Part shown: positions 32,123 through 39,876 of the stretch, piece by piece
Layout of the letters: every line of letters starts with the position of its first letter
Numbering within the stretch: position 1 is the stretch's first letter
Assembly: GCA_026225295.1 (NCBI GenBank)
Contig: JAMFSN010000021.1
Coordinates: 1 to 43,059 of the forward strand
Length of the DNA: 43,059 nt
Direction of reading: 5' to 3'
Source of the DNA: Frankia alni
GTDB taxonomy: Bacteria; Actinomycetota; Actinomycetes; Frankiales; Frankiaceae
Made by a program: the position numbers and the translations under genes
The notes under the pieces: model-generated
Database searches by the model: none
What the model was told of the DNA's origin: nothing
What the model saw: only the letters and a program-made list of their open reading frames with translations

Positions 32123-33043
32123 GTGACCGAGGTCCCGCCGCGCTCGCCGTGTCCGTGTGGCTCGGGCCGGCGCTACAAGGCCTGCCACGGTTCCGCGCGC
32201 CGCCCCGAACCGGTGCTGCGGCCGTTCGCCGGCCGCGACGACGAACCGGACTGGGTGGCCCTGCGCGAGCTCGTCCCGTCCGCCACCGCGCCGCTCACCC
32301 TGTCGGCCGGCTGGCTCGCCGAGCACCCGGGGCACGCCGACCGGCGGATCACGCTCGGCACGGTACTGCCGGAGACGGTCCCCGCGTTGGTCCGTGAGGA
32401 CGGTGAGGTGCTGCTCGGGCTGCAGAGCCCGGCCCGCGGCACGGACATTTCCGTCGACTTCACCGCGGCGCTGGTCGCGGCGCTCGACGCCGAGCCGGGC
32501 GGCGTGGTCGAGGTGCCCGCCGCGCCGCCCGGGACCCCCCGACTGGTCGACCTGCTCGACCCGGCCCCGCTCACGATCACCGTGCACCCGGGCTTCGACT
32601 GGTGGATCCCGCCGCCGGCCCCCGGGGACACCCCGAATCCGGAGGTGGCGGCGACCCTCGAACGCGCGAACGCGAGTGTTGTTCCGACCGCGCGCCTGAC
32701 CGGGGTCGAGGCGGCCTACTGGTGCGAGGTCGGCGACCGCCGCCACCTGCGGTGGGCGATGTCCGACCCGGAGGACCCGCTGGTCGACGCGTTGGCCCGA
32801 CTGGCCGCGGCCGGCGAGCTGACGGTCGGTCCCGGCTCCCGGTACGCGGGTGCGTTCCGGGCCCTGGGGTGCGTCGTCCCGGTCTGGGACCTGGCCGCGG
32901 ACGCCACCGCCGCGGAGTGTGAAGCACCCAGCGCGACCCTGCGCGGCCGCCTCACCGATCTGCTCGCGCAGCCCGGTCCGCTGACCGCGGCGGAGCGTCG
33001 GGCCCGGGCCGGCCTGGTCGGTCGGACCCTCACCCTGCGTTGA
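32123..33043 (+). CDS. DUF5926-family protein with SEC-C zinc motif
   Basis: 306 residues from GTG at 32123. A SEC-C metal-binding motif at the N-terminus (CPCGSGRRYKACHG) is followed by a long domain of the actinobacterial DUF5926 family, often mislabelled SecA because of that motif. Its role is unknown. The GTG start has its ribosome site right against it (GGGGAG-GTG), which is poor. In the same frame coding-like sequence goes back to ATC at 32042, which has AGGAG six bases before it and would add a basic N-terminus (ARRPPSRPAHPSASSRPRG) like that of relatives; this longer form (333 residues) is likely real. The stop overlaps the next ATG (TGATG). Confidence 0.88.
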   Translation: MTEVPPRSPCPCGSGRRYKACHGSARRPEPVLRPFAGRDDEPDWVALRELVPSATAPLTLSAGWLAEHPGHADRRITLGTVLPETVPALVREDGEVLLGLQSPARGTDISVDFTAALVAALDAEPGGVVEVPAAPPGTPRLVDLLDPAPLTITVHPGFDWWIPPPAPGDTPNPEVAATLERANASVVPTARLTGVEAAYWCEVGDRRHLRWAMSDPEDPLVDALARLAAAGELTVGPGSRYAGAFRALGCVVPVWDLAADATAAECEAPSATLRGRLTDLLAQPGPLTAAERRARAGLVGRTLTLR

Positions 33044-34269
33044 TGCCGGGCGCGGACGGCGGGCGCCCCACCGTGGCCGGGACGGCCGGCGGGGCGGACG
33101 GCATCTTCGACGTGGCCGTCGTCGGGGGTGGCCCGGCCGGGGCGACGGCGGCCCGGACCGCGGCCCGGGCCGGGGCCCGGGTGTGCCTGCTGGAACGGGC
33201 CGACCTGCCCCGCTACAAGACCTGCGGCGGGGGCATCGTCGGTATCTCGGCCGACACCGCGGGTATCGACCTGGGCCCGCTGGAGAAGGCCCGGATCGAC
33301 ACGGTCACCTTCACCCTGGACGGGCGGTTCGCGGTCACCCGGGGCCGCCGGCACCGGCGCCCGATCCTGTCGATGGTGATGCGGGACGAGTTCGACGCGG
33401 CGCTGTGCGCGGCGGCCCGGGCGGCCGGCGCCCAGATCCGGCCCCGGTCGGTGGTGACGGCCGTGACGCAGGACGGCGACGGCCCCGTCTCGCTCGCCGT
33501 GCGCGGGGCGCCCGACGTCCGGGCCCGGGTGGTGGTCGGCGCGGACGGGTCGGCCGGCCGGACCGGCACCTACGTCGGGGTCCGCTGCGACCAGGTCGAT
33601 CTGGGCCTGGAGGGCGAGTTCCCGGTGGCCGGGCGGCTGGCCCACCGGTGGGCGAACCGGGTGCTGCTCGACTGGGGTCCGGTGCCCGGCTCGTACGCCT
33701 GGCTGTTCCCCAAGGGTGATGTGCTGACCGTCGGCGTGATCGGGGCCAAGGACCAGGCCCCGGCCCTGCGCGCCTACTACGCCGACCTGATCGACCGGCT
33801 CGGGCTGGCTGGCATCGCCCCCCGGCACGACACCGGGCACCTGACCCGGGTGCGGACGCCCGACTCGCCGCTGCGCCGGGGCGCGGTGATCGTGGCCGGG
33901 GACGCTGCCGGACTGCTCGAGCCGTGGACCCGCGAAGGCATCTCGTTCGCGCTGCGGTCGGGCCGGATCGCCGGGGAGGCCGCCGCGGCCGCGGTCACCG
34001 ACGGGCCGGCGGCGTTGGCCGCCTACCCCGACCGGATCGAGCAGGTCCTCGGGCCCGAGCAGGCCGCCGGGCGCCGCCTGCTGGCCGTGTACGCGCGCCA
34101 TCCGGAGGTCATGCACGCTCTGATGGTCGCCATGCCGGGAGGCTTCGGGCTGTTCGAGCGGATCATCTCCGGCCGGTCGACGGTGGCCCGCCAGCTGCGA
34201 CGTCCGGTGGTGCGGGCCGTCGCCTCGGTGCTCGCCGAGCGGGAGCCGGCTACGTCTTCGGGAGGCTGA
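33043..34269 (+). CDS. Geranylgeranyl-reductase-family flavoprotein
   Basis: 408 residues. The FAD motif is DVAVVGGGPAGATAARTAARAG, followed by CLLERADLPRYKTCGGGI, a signature of the geranylgeranyl reductase / digeranylgeranylglycerophospholipid reductase family. VVGADGSAGRTG and IVAGDAAGLLEPWTREGISFALRSG are the other FAD contacts. Such enzymes reduce isoprenoid chains (for example menaquinone or lipid side chains). The ATG at 33043 shares a base with the DUF5926 stop, so the two are coupled. Its 3' end overlaps the convergent membrane-protein gene by 20 nt. Confidence 0.92.
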   Translation: MPGADGGRPTVAGTAGGADGIFDVAVVGGGPAGATAARTAARAGARVCLLERADLPRYKTCGGGIVGISADTAGIDLGPLEKARIDTVTFTLDGRFAVTRGRRHRRPILSMVMRDEFDAALCAAARAAGAQIRPRSVVTAVTQDGDGPVSLAVRGAPDVRARVVVGADGSAGRTGTYVGVRCDQVDLGLEGEFPVAGRLAHRWANRVLLDWGPVPGSYAWLFPKGDVLTVGVIGAKDQAPALRAYYADLIDRLGLAGIAPRHDTGHLTRVRTPDSPLRRGAVIVAGDAAGLLEPWTREGISFALRSGRIAGEAAAAAVTDGPAALAAYPDRIEQVLGPEQAAGRRLLAVYARHPEVMHALMVAMPGGFGLFERIISGRSTVARQLRRPVVRAVASVLAEREPATSSGG

Positions 34270-34717
34270 GGGTCGGGCGGCGCGTCCGCGGGCGGGCCGC
34301 GAAGGCGACCAGGCGGAGCAGCGACAGCCCGGCCGCCACCGCCTCGGCGATCGCGCTGTGCGACTTCTCGGCGTACCAGGCCGGTTCGTACATGTTCGGC
34401 AGCGGCCCGATGGTGCCCACGTTGTAGTAGCGGTAGACGAGCACCGCCGCCAGGGACCCGGCCCCCACCAGGAACGCGACCGTCCAGCCGGGGATCCGCC
34501 CGACAAACAGCACGAGCGCGGCGGCCACCGACGCGACGATCGCCTGGATCACGAAGACGTCACTCTGCGAGAGCGTGCCGGTCTTGATCGCCTTGTACTG
34601 GCTGTGCAGATCGGCGTGCACGTACGCCGAGTAGCCCAGGGCGGCCGCCACGATCAGGCGCAGCACGATCTCGCCGGGGGAGGGCTGCCGGCGGGGGGAG
34701 CTCAATGAACCATGCAT
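34250..34717 (-). CDS. Predicted four-helix membrane protein
   Basis: 155 residues from the ATG at 34717; GTG at 34738 would add seven residues. Three clear helices (IVLRLIVAAALGYSAYV, VFVIQAIVASVAAALVLFVG, WTVAFLVGAGSLAAVLVYRYY) and a weaker fourth (AIAEAVAAGLSLLRLVAFAA), with a basic C-terminal tail. No family is recognised. No ribosome site precedes the start. Operator-like repeats lie just upstream. The TAG stop at 34250-34252 is inside the 3' end of the flavoprotein gene on the other strand. Confidence 0.78.
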   Translation of the reverse strand: MHGSLSSPRRQPSPGEIVLRLIVAAALGYSAYVHADLHSQYKAIKTGTLSQSDVFVIQAIVASVAAALVLFVGRIPGWTVAFLVGAGSLAAVLVYRYYNVGTIGPLPNMYEPAWYAEKSHSAIAEAVAAGLSLLRLVAFAARPRTRRPTLSLPKT

Positions 34718-34733
34718 GTCGATGTCACTGGAT

Positions 34734-34766
34734 TCCACAGGTTCCGCATAGTTTTCTACAGGTTCC
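34734..34766. promoter_or_regulatory. Two 12-bp direct repeats, 21 bp apart
   Basis: TCCACAGGTTCC (34734-34745) and TCTACAGGTTCC (34755-34766) differ at one base and are spaced two helical turns apart, immediately upstream of the minus-strand membrane-protein gene. This geometry suggests binding of a regulator to one face of the DNA. Which regulator is unknown. Confidence 0.5.
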
Positions 34767-34791
34767 ACATGCCTTAATACGGAGCGGACGC

Positions 34792-34819
34792 CCGTCTGGT
34801 TCGGTGCCCAGCCAGACGG
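34792..34819. promoter_or_regulatory. Perfect 8-bp inverted repeat with 12-base spacer
   Basis: CCGTCTGG (34792-34799) and CCAGACGG (34812-34819) flank TTCGGTGCCCAG. It could be a dimer operator or an RNA hairpin in a leader. It lies between the divergent membrane-protein and SDR genes. Confidence 0.45.
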
Positions 34820-34873
34820 TCCCACCCGGAAGGGCGAATGGCAATCTCCGGATGCACTCAGCGCGTCCAGAAG

Positions 34874-34976
34874 GTTACGTAACGGTACAACCGGGCGGGG
34901 GGGTCGGGGACCTTCCACCGGCCGTCGAAGGTGGCCCCCGCGAAGTTGGGAAGATCGACAACGAATCGCTTAGGGT
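34874..34976 (+). promoter_or_regulatory. Probable leaderless promoter of the SDR gene, with a GTTACGTAAC palindrome
   Basis: TAGGGT (34971-34976, TANNNT type) ends 7 bases before the SDR ATG and no ribosome site is present, so the mRNA probably starts at the ATG. TTGGGA at 34946-34951 is a possible -35 with a 19-base spacer. Further upstream GTTACGTAAC (34874-34883) is a perfect palindrome within GGTT...AACC and may be an operator. Confidence 0.5.
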
Positions 34977-34983
34977 TTCCGCT

Positions 34984-35880
34984 ATGGGACTTCTCGAAGG
35001 CAAGGTCGTGATCGTCACCGGCGCCGGACGTGGCATCGGCCGCGGTGAGGCGCTCGAGGTCGTGCGCCAGGGCGGGGCCGTCCTCGTCGGTGAGTTCGAT
35101 GAGGTGGCCGGCCAGGAAGTCGTCGACGAGATCGTGAAGAGCGGCGGCCAGGCCGCGCTCGTCACCGGGGACGTGGCCGAGGTGGAGGTGGCCGAGAAGA
35201 TGGTGGCCACCGCGGTCGCCGAGTTCGGCGGGCTCGACGCGCTGGTCAACAACGCGGGCACGTTGCGGGACCGCACGGTGATCAAGATGGCTCCCGAGGA
35301 GTGGGACGCCGTCATCCGCGTCCACCTGCGCGGCCACTACACGACCACGCACGCGGCGGCCAACTACTGGAAAGAGGCCGGGCGGCCCGGGCACATCGTG
35401 TGCACGGCCAGCACCTCCGGCCTGCTGGGCAACTTCGGGCAGTCCAACTACGGCGCGGCCAAGGCCGGCATCGCCGCGTTCGCCAACATCACAGCCTGGG
35501 AACTGCGCAAGTACAACGTGACCGTGAACGCGATCGCCCCGGCCGCCCGCACCCGGATGACCGAGGGCGCCTACGGCAAGATCGAGGAGACCGGCTCCGA
35601 GTTCGACTTCTGGAGCCCCGACAACATCGCCCCGCTGGTCTCCTACCTGTGCAGCGACGCGTCCGCCCACATCAGCGGCAAGGTCTTCGGTGTCGAGGGC
35701 GACGTTGTCGAGATCTACCAGCCGTGGACGAGTGTTGCCGAGATCGGCAACGGCGGGACGCGCTGGGACCCGGAGGTGCTCGCCACGAAGATCGACGGCC
35801 TGCTCGCCGAGGGGGGCGTCGCGCCGGAGATCACCAACGGCATGACCCGGCTGCGGTACTCGATGACCGACCGGAGCTGA
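34984..35880 (+). CDS. SDR-family oxidoreductase (hydroxyacyl-CoA/17-beta-HSD4-like)
   Basis: 298 residues. NAD(P) motif VVIVTGAGRGIGRGEALEVV, LVNNAGTLRDRTVIKMAPEEWD, and the catalytic SNYGAAKAGIAAF (YxxxK). It is about 50 residues longer than FabG at its C-terminus (EIYQPWTSVAEIGNGG...), as in actinobacterial 3-hydroxyacyl-CoA dehydrogenases of the 17-beta-HSD4/HsD4A type; the LRDR..KM segment after NNAG also fits that group. A role in fatty-acid or sterol side-chain oxidation is likely but substrate is inferred. A hairpin follows the stop. Confidence 0.9.
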   Translation: MGLLEGKVVIVTGAGRGIGRGEALEVVRQGGAVLVGEFDEVAGQEVVDEIVKSGGQAALVTGDVAEVEVAEKMVATAVAEFGGLDALVNNAGTLRDRTVIKMAPEEWDAVIRVHLRGHYTTTHAAANYWKEAGRPGHIVCTASTSGLLGNFGQSNYGAAKAGIAAFANITAWELRKYNVTVNAIAPAARTRMTEGAYGKIEETGSEFDFWSPDNIAPLVSYLCSDASAHISGKVFGVEGDVVEIYQPWTSVAEIGNGGTRWDPEVLATKIDGLLAEGGVAPEITNGMTRLRYSMTDRS

Positions 35881-35913
35881 CCCTCGCGGCCGGGTCGCCG
35901 CCGCCCGGGAGCG

Positions 35914-35966
35914 GAGGTTGGCCCCCCAAGGGGGCCAGCCAGCTCACTCTTGGGGGGGCCAGCCTC
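35914..35966. terminator. Convergent terminator between SDR and EspI-like genes
   Basis: GAGGTTGGCCCCCCAAG (35914-35930) pairs with CTTGGGGGGGCCAGCCTC (35949-35966) except for one extra G and one G-T type pair. The loop repeats part of the arm (GGGGCCAGCC), so an alternative smaller hairpin GGCCCCC/GGGGGCC is possible. It lies between the stops at 35880 and 36002. Confidence 0.7.
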
Positions 35967-36001
35967 GGGAACGACCCGGCCGTGGCTGGTGGGGGGCTGG
36001 G

Positions 36002-38296
36002 TCAGGGGCCGGGGTCGAAGCGCTCGGCGACCGCGCTGGCCAGTTCCAGGTAGGCGTGGCGGGTCGAGCGGCGCAGGGCGGTCAGGTCGAACGGGCCGCC
36101 GGTGGCCAGCACCGGGTCGTACGGGATGGTCACCACCCGCCGGGTCCGGGCCGAGAAGTGCCGCTCGAGCGTGTCGACGTCGACCGACTGGCCGTTGAAC
36201 GGAATCGCCGAGACGACCGTGACGGATTCCCGGACCAGGTCCGCGTAGCCGTGCGCCTCAAGCCAGTCGAGCGTCGCGCTCGCGCTCGCGCCGCCGTCGA
36301 CCGCCGAAGACCCGACGACGATCAACGTGTCGGCCAGGGACAGCACCCCGTACATGGCGCTGTGCAGGATGCCGGTCCCGCAGTCGGTCAGCAGGATCGA
36401 GTAGTGCCGCTGCAGGACGTCGTCGACGGTCCGGTAGTCGGCGTCGGCGAACTCCCGCGACAGTTCCGGATCGTTCGCCGAGGCAAGGACCTCCAGGCGA
36501 CTGTCGGCCTGCGACAGGTACTGGCGGACGTCCACGTACCGGTCCAGGTGGTCGGCGTTCCCGAGGAGATCACGCACCGACTTCCGGGACTGGCGCCGGA
36601 CCCGGCCGCCCAGCGTGCCGCGGTCGGGGTTCGCGTCGATGGCGACAACCCGGTCGCCCCGCAGGGTGGCCAGGGTCGACCCCAGTCCGACGGTGGTGGT
36701 GGTCTTGCCGACGCCGCCCTTCAACGACAGCACCGCGATGCGGTGGCAGTCGGCCAGCGGGGACCGCGCCCGCTCGGTCAGACGCTGCTGGCGGACCTCG
36801 TCCGGGGATGGTCCCGGGTTGATCCCCCCGGCCGACAGCCGGTAGATCATCCGACGCCACCCGGATCCGGCCACGACGGGCCTGGGCGGCATCAGCGCGC
36901 CGGTCGCCAAGCGGCCGGACATCCCGTCCGGCGCGACCGGTGCCGGGGGCGGCGTGTCCGACGGCAGGAGGCCGGTCGGGGGAACCCGGTCGTAGCGCGG
37001 GCCGGGCCGCGGGCCCGGGGCGCCCGGCCGGGTCGGGAGGGGCGGGAGGGGCGGCGGCGGTCCGGGGCGGTGCCGCGCGACCGCCCGGGCGCCCGGCGGC
37101 GGGCCGGGCGGCGGGGCGTCGGGCAGATACCCCAGTGCGGCGGTCGGCGGCGGTGCGGGAGCGCCGTTCCGGTCCACGGTCGGCAGGGCACTGACAGCCG
37201 CACCGGTTCGGGGCCGGGCGTCGCCGCCCGGGTAGCCGTTGGCGGGGTAGGGGTTGGCCGGGGTGCCGCTGGTCGGGTAACCGTTGCCAGGGTGACCGTT
37301 GCCGGGGGGCCGGGGGCCGGGGTAACCGTCGCCGCGCTGGCCGACGCCCGGGTAGGGGGCCTCCGGATAGCCGCTGCCCGGCGGCCGGCCCGGCCCGTTC
37401 GGCCCGGCGGTCGGGCCCGCCCCGGACGGGGGCGACACGGCGAGGCCGCCGGTGACGGCCCCGTCGCTGAACGGTCGGTACTCGACCGTGTCGAGCTGCC
37501 GCGGGGCGGGCGGCGGTGGGGCACTGACGTACACCGGAGCCGGGGCGGGCAGGAACGGGTTCGGATCGAACAGCGGGTCGGAAGTGGTGCTGGGATCCCA
37601 CGACGAGGGGAGCGGTCGGGCCGGCTGGCCGGGGGGCGGGTAACCGTAGTCGGGCCCGGTATTCGGCTCGTAACCGGCGCCGCCGTTCGACGGGGGCGGC
37701 TGGTGGTAGCCGGCTCCCGGCGGATGGGCACCGGGGGGCGGGTAGCCGGCCGGCTGGTCGTAGCCGGGTCCACCCGGCCCGGGACCGTAGCCGGATGCCG
37801 GGCCGCCGGGGCCCGGGGCCGCCGGTCGGTCGGGGGACGGCGAGCCGTACCCGGCCCCCGCCGGGTAGGCGGGCGGCGGCTGGTAGCCGGGCGGCTGGGT
37901 CACCTTGATCGGCCCCTGGGCCCACGCCCGACCCGGACCGCCGTACCCGTTCGAACCGTCGCCGTTCGGGCGCTCGGGCGGCTCGGCGCGGTAGCCGTCC
38001 GGCGGCGGGTAGTTCCCCGGCGGGTAGTTCTCCGGTTGGTAACCATCGGGCGGGTAACCCCCGGCGGGATAGCCGCCGTAGCCCGGCCCACCGGTCGAGG
38101 GGTCTCCGTAACCGTCCGGGCCGGGCCCCGGGGGCGGGATGGGCTGGGACGGACCTTCGACCACCGGCCCCCCGGCCCACGGCCGACCGGGCTGGGCGCC
38201 CCGCCCGCCCGCGCCGGGCGCGCCGGACCTACCGTTCGGGCCACCACCGCGCGGCGGGGAGTCCGTCGGTCCTTCGGTCTCGGGTCTGGCGCTCAT
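36002..38296 (-). CDS. MinD/ParA-like ATPase with long Pro/Gly/Tyr-rich N-terminus (EspI type)
   Basis: 764 residues. The first 480 or so are low complexity, rich in Pro, Gly, Tyr, Asp and Asn (GYPPDGYQPENYPPG and similar). The last 250 are a P-loop ATPase of the MinD/ParA group: RIAVLSLKGGVGKTTTTVGLG (deviant Walker A, near residue 525), VVAIDANPDRGTLGGRV and LLTDCGTGILHSAMYG. The layout is that of EspI (Rv3876) from type VII secretion loci, but no ESX genes (WXG100, EccC, EccD) are in this window. It might position a membrane or pole complex or regulate secretion; this is inference. ATG at 38296 with GGGACC upstream. Confidence 0.88.
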   Translation of the reverse strand: MSARPETEGPTDSPPRGGGPNGRSGAPGAGGRGAQPGRPWAGGPVVEGPSQPIPPPGPGPDGYGDPSTGGPGYGGYPAGGYPPDGYQPENYPPGNYPPPDGYRAEPPERPNGDGSNGYGGPGRAWAQGPIKVTQPPGYQPPPAYPAGAGYGSPSPDRPAAPGPGGPASGYGPGPGGPGYDQPAGYPPPGAHPPGAGYHQPPPSNGGAGYEPNTGPDYGYPPPGQPARPLPSSWDPSTTSDPLFDPNPFLPAPAPVYVSAPPPPAPRQLDTVEYRPFSDGAVTGGLAVSPPSGAGPTAGPNGPGRPPGSGYPEAPYPGVGQRGDGYPGPRPPGNGHPGNGYPTSGTPANPYPANGYPGGDARPRTGAAVSALPTVDRNGAPAPPPTAALGYLPDAPPPGPPPGARAVARHRPGPPPPLPPLPTRPGAPGPRPGPRYDRVPPTGLLPSDTPPPAPVAPDGMSGRLATGALMPPRPVVAGSGWRRMIYRLSAGGINPGPSPDEVRQQRLTERARSPLADCHRIAVLSLKGGVGKTTTTVGLGSTLATLRGDRVVAIDANPDRGTLGGRVRRQSRKSVRDLLGNADHLDRYVDVRQYLSQADSRLEVLASANDPELSREFADADYRTVDDVLQRHYSILLTDCGTGILHSAMYGVLSLADTLIVVGSSAVDGGASASATLDWLEAHGYADLVRESVTVVSAIPFNGQSVDVDTLERHFSARTRRVVTIPYDPVLATGGPFDLTALRRSTRHAYLELASAVAERFDPGP

Positions 38297-38523
38297 GGTC
38301 CCGTCTGTCTGGTCGCGTCGCCGCGAACTTTCACGATCGGGCCTCTTGTCCGGCTTGTCCAGCTATCGTGCTGCCGGTCGGACCTTCACCGCCCCGAACG
38401 TGGTGCCGTCCTTGACAAAGTACGGGCACTCTAAGTAGTTAGTCGATATCTTTCCGTCACCTTCGTGCCGGTCGGGCTCCTCGTCGACGATTGACCGGGG
38501 TGCGGGTGCGGGCCGGAACCCGA

Positions 38524-39876
38524 TCAGGCGGGCTTCTCCTTCGGAGTGTGCGCCGTGGGGGGTCGGCCGGTCGCCGGCAGGGGCCCCGGCGCCCCACCGG
38601 CGGCCAGATCGGCGGCCAGACCGGCGGCCAGCGCGGCGGCGGTCGCCGCGGCCAGAACCGACCGCACCGGCTGCCCGAGTGCCTCGGCGACGCGCCGGAC
38701 GTCCGACCACTCCGGCTGGGCGTTCGCGATCGTTCCGTCGGGCAGCGTGGCCACCTTGACGGCGATCGACTGACCGGCGACCTCCACGGGGACCAGCCCG
38801 CGGGCCAGGGTCCGCTTACCGACGACCGTCTCCCGGACCCCGAGCGTCGGAGTGTGCCGGAAGACCAGCTGCCGGAGATCGTCGGCCCGTTCGGGTGTGA
38901 CCAGGACCGCCAACGTGTGGGCGGGTCGGCCCTTCTTCATCAGGATGGGCGTCAGCCAGGCGTCGGAGGCACCCCCGGCGAGCAGCGCGGCCAGGATCTC
39001 GGGCCAGGCGCGCGGGTCGAGGTCGTCGACGTTCGTCTCCAGCAGCAGCGCGGGGCCGTCGGTCGCCGGCGCGGTGGGCGCGGGCCCGTGGTCGCGGCCC
39101 GGGCCGGGTCCCGAGGGGTAGCTCGTCCCGACGACCAGTCGGACCACATTGGGCCGGCCGGGCAGGTCCCGGCGGCCGGCGCCGACGCCGGTCGCCTCGG
39201 GGATCATCGGGGGCATCGGACCGTAGCGGCCGGCGACGGTGGTCACGAGCGCGGCGCCCGTCGGCGTGCACAGTTCGACCGGGGCCGGGCCCCCGACGGC
39301 CGGCGCGGCCGCGGCGCGCAGCACCTCGAGCACCGCCGGCCCGGGGACCGGCAGGGTGCCGTGGGCGGTGCGGACCGTGCCCCCGCCGAGCGCCAGCGGG
39401 GTCGCCACCACCGCGTCGAGCCGCAGCTCCGCGAAACCGGCCACGACGCCGACCACGTCCGCGATCGCGTCCAGGCCGCCGACCTCGTGGAAATGGACGT
39501 CGTCGACGGCCACCCCGTGAACGACGCCTTCGGCCCGGGCCAGCGCGGCGAACACCGCGAGGGCCCGGTCGCGGACGGTCGGCTCGAGCGGTGCGGCGAT
39601 CAGCAGGCGCCGGATCTCCCGCCAGGGGCGCGCGGTCCCGGCCGGCTCCGGCTCGGTGCCCACGTCGATCTTCGTTGCGGCCAGGCCGGCCCGGCTGACC
39701 GCCGAGCGGCGCAGGTGGACCGGCACCCCGACCGCATCGACGGCCCGGGCCACCGTGGCCAGGTCGGCGCCGGCCGAGATGACGGCCCCGAGCAGCATGT
39801 CCCCGCTCGCCCCGACCGACAGGTCCAGCCAGCCGACCCGCTCGATCGGGCCCGCGCGCCCGGTCGGCGCCGTCAC
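38524..39876 (-). CDS. larC: Nickel-pincer cofactor synthesis protein LarC
   Basis: 450 residues as one unbroken frame. The N-terminal part (LarC1) has WLDLSVGASGDMLLGA, VDDVHFHEVGGLDAIADVVG and ELCTPTGAALVTTVAG; the C-terminal part (LarC2) has LLETNVDDLDPRAWPEILAALLAGGASDAWLTPILMKKGRP and LGVRETVVGKRTL. LarC inserts nickel into the pincer pyridinium cofactor of lactate racemase-type enzymes. In Lactobacillus it is made through a ribosomal frameshift between larC1 and larC2; here both are in one frame. The GTG overlaps the larB stop by 4 nt (GTGA). The His-rich loop seen in some homologues is not obvious. Confidence 0.95.
   Translation of the reverse strand: MTAPTGRAGPIERVGWLDLSVGASGDMLLGAVISAGADLATVARAVDAVGVPVHLRRSAVSRAGLAATKIDVGTEPEPAGTARPWREIRRLLIAAPLEPTVRDRALAVFAALARAEGVVHGVAVDDVHFHEVGGLDAIADVVGVVAGFAELRLDAVVATPLALGGGTVRTAHGTLPVPGPAVLEVLRAAAAPAVGGPAPVELCTPTGAALVTTVAGRYGPMPPMIPEATGVGAGRRDLPGRPNVVRLVVGTSYPSGPGPGRDHGPAPTAPATDGPALLLETNVDDLDPRAWPEILAALLAGGASDAWLTPILMKKGRPAHTLAVLVTPERADDLRQLVFRHTPTLGVRETVVGKRTLARGLVPVEVAGQSIAVKVATLPDGTIANAQPEWSDVRRVAEALGQPVRSVLAAATAAALAAGLAADLAAGGAPGPLPATGRPPTAHTPKEKPA

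Noticed and set aside
35918-38434. 838-codon plus-strand frame opposite the EspI-like gene
   Set aside because: Mirror of the Pro/Gly-rich coding region; the minus strand has a clear ATPase domain.
38363-38523. Minus-strand frame ending YLECPYFVKDGTTFGAVKVRPAAR in the gap upstream of the EspI-like gene
   Set aside because: The last part looks protein-like, but there is no start codon or ribosome site of its own, it uses TTA and other AT-rich codons, and the longer frame is only a shadow of larC.
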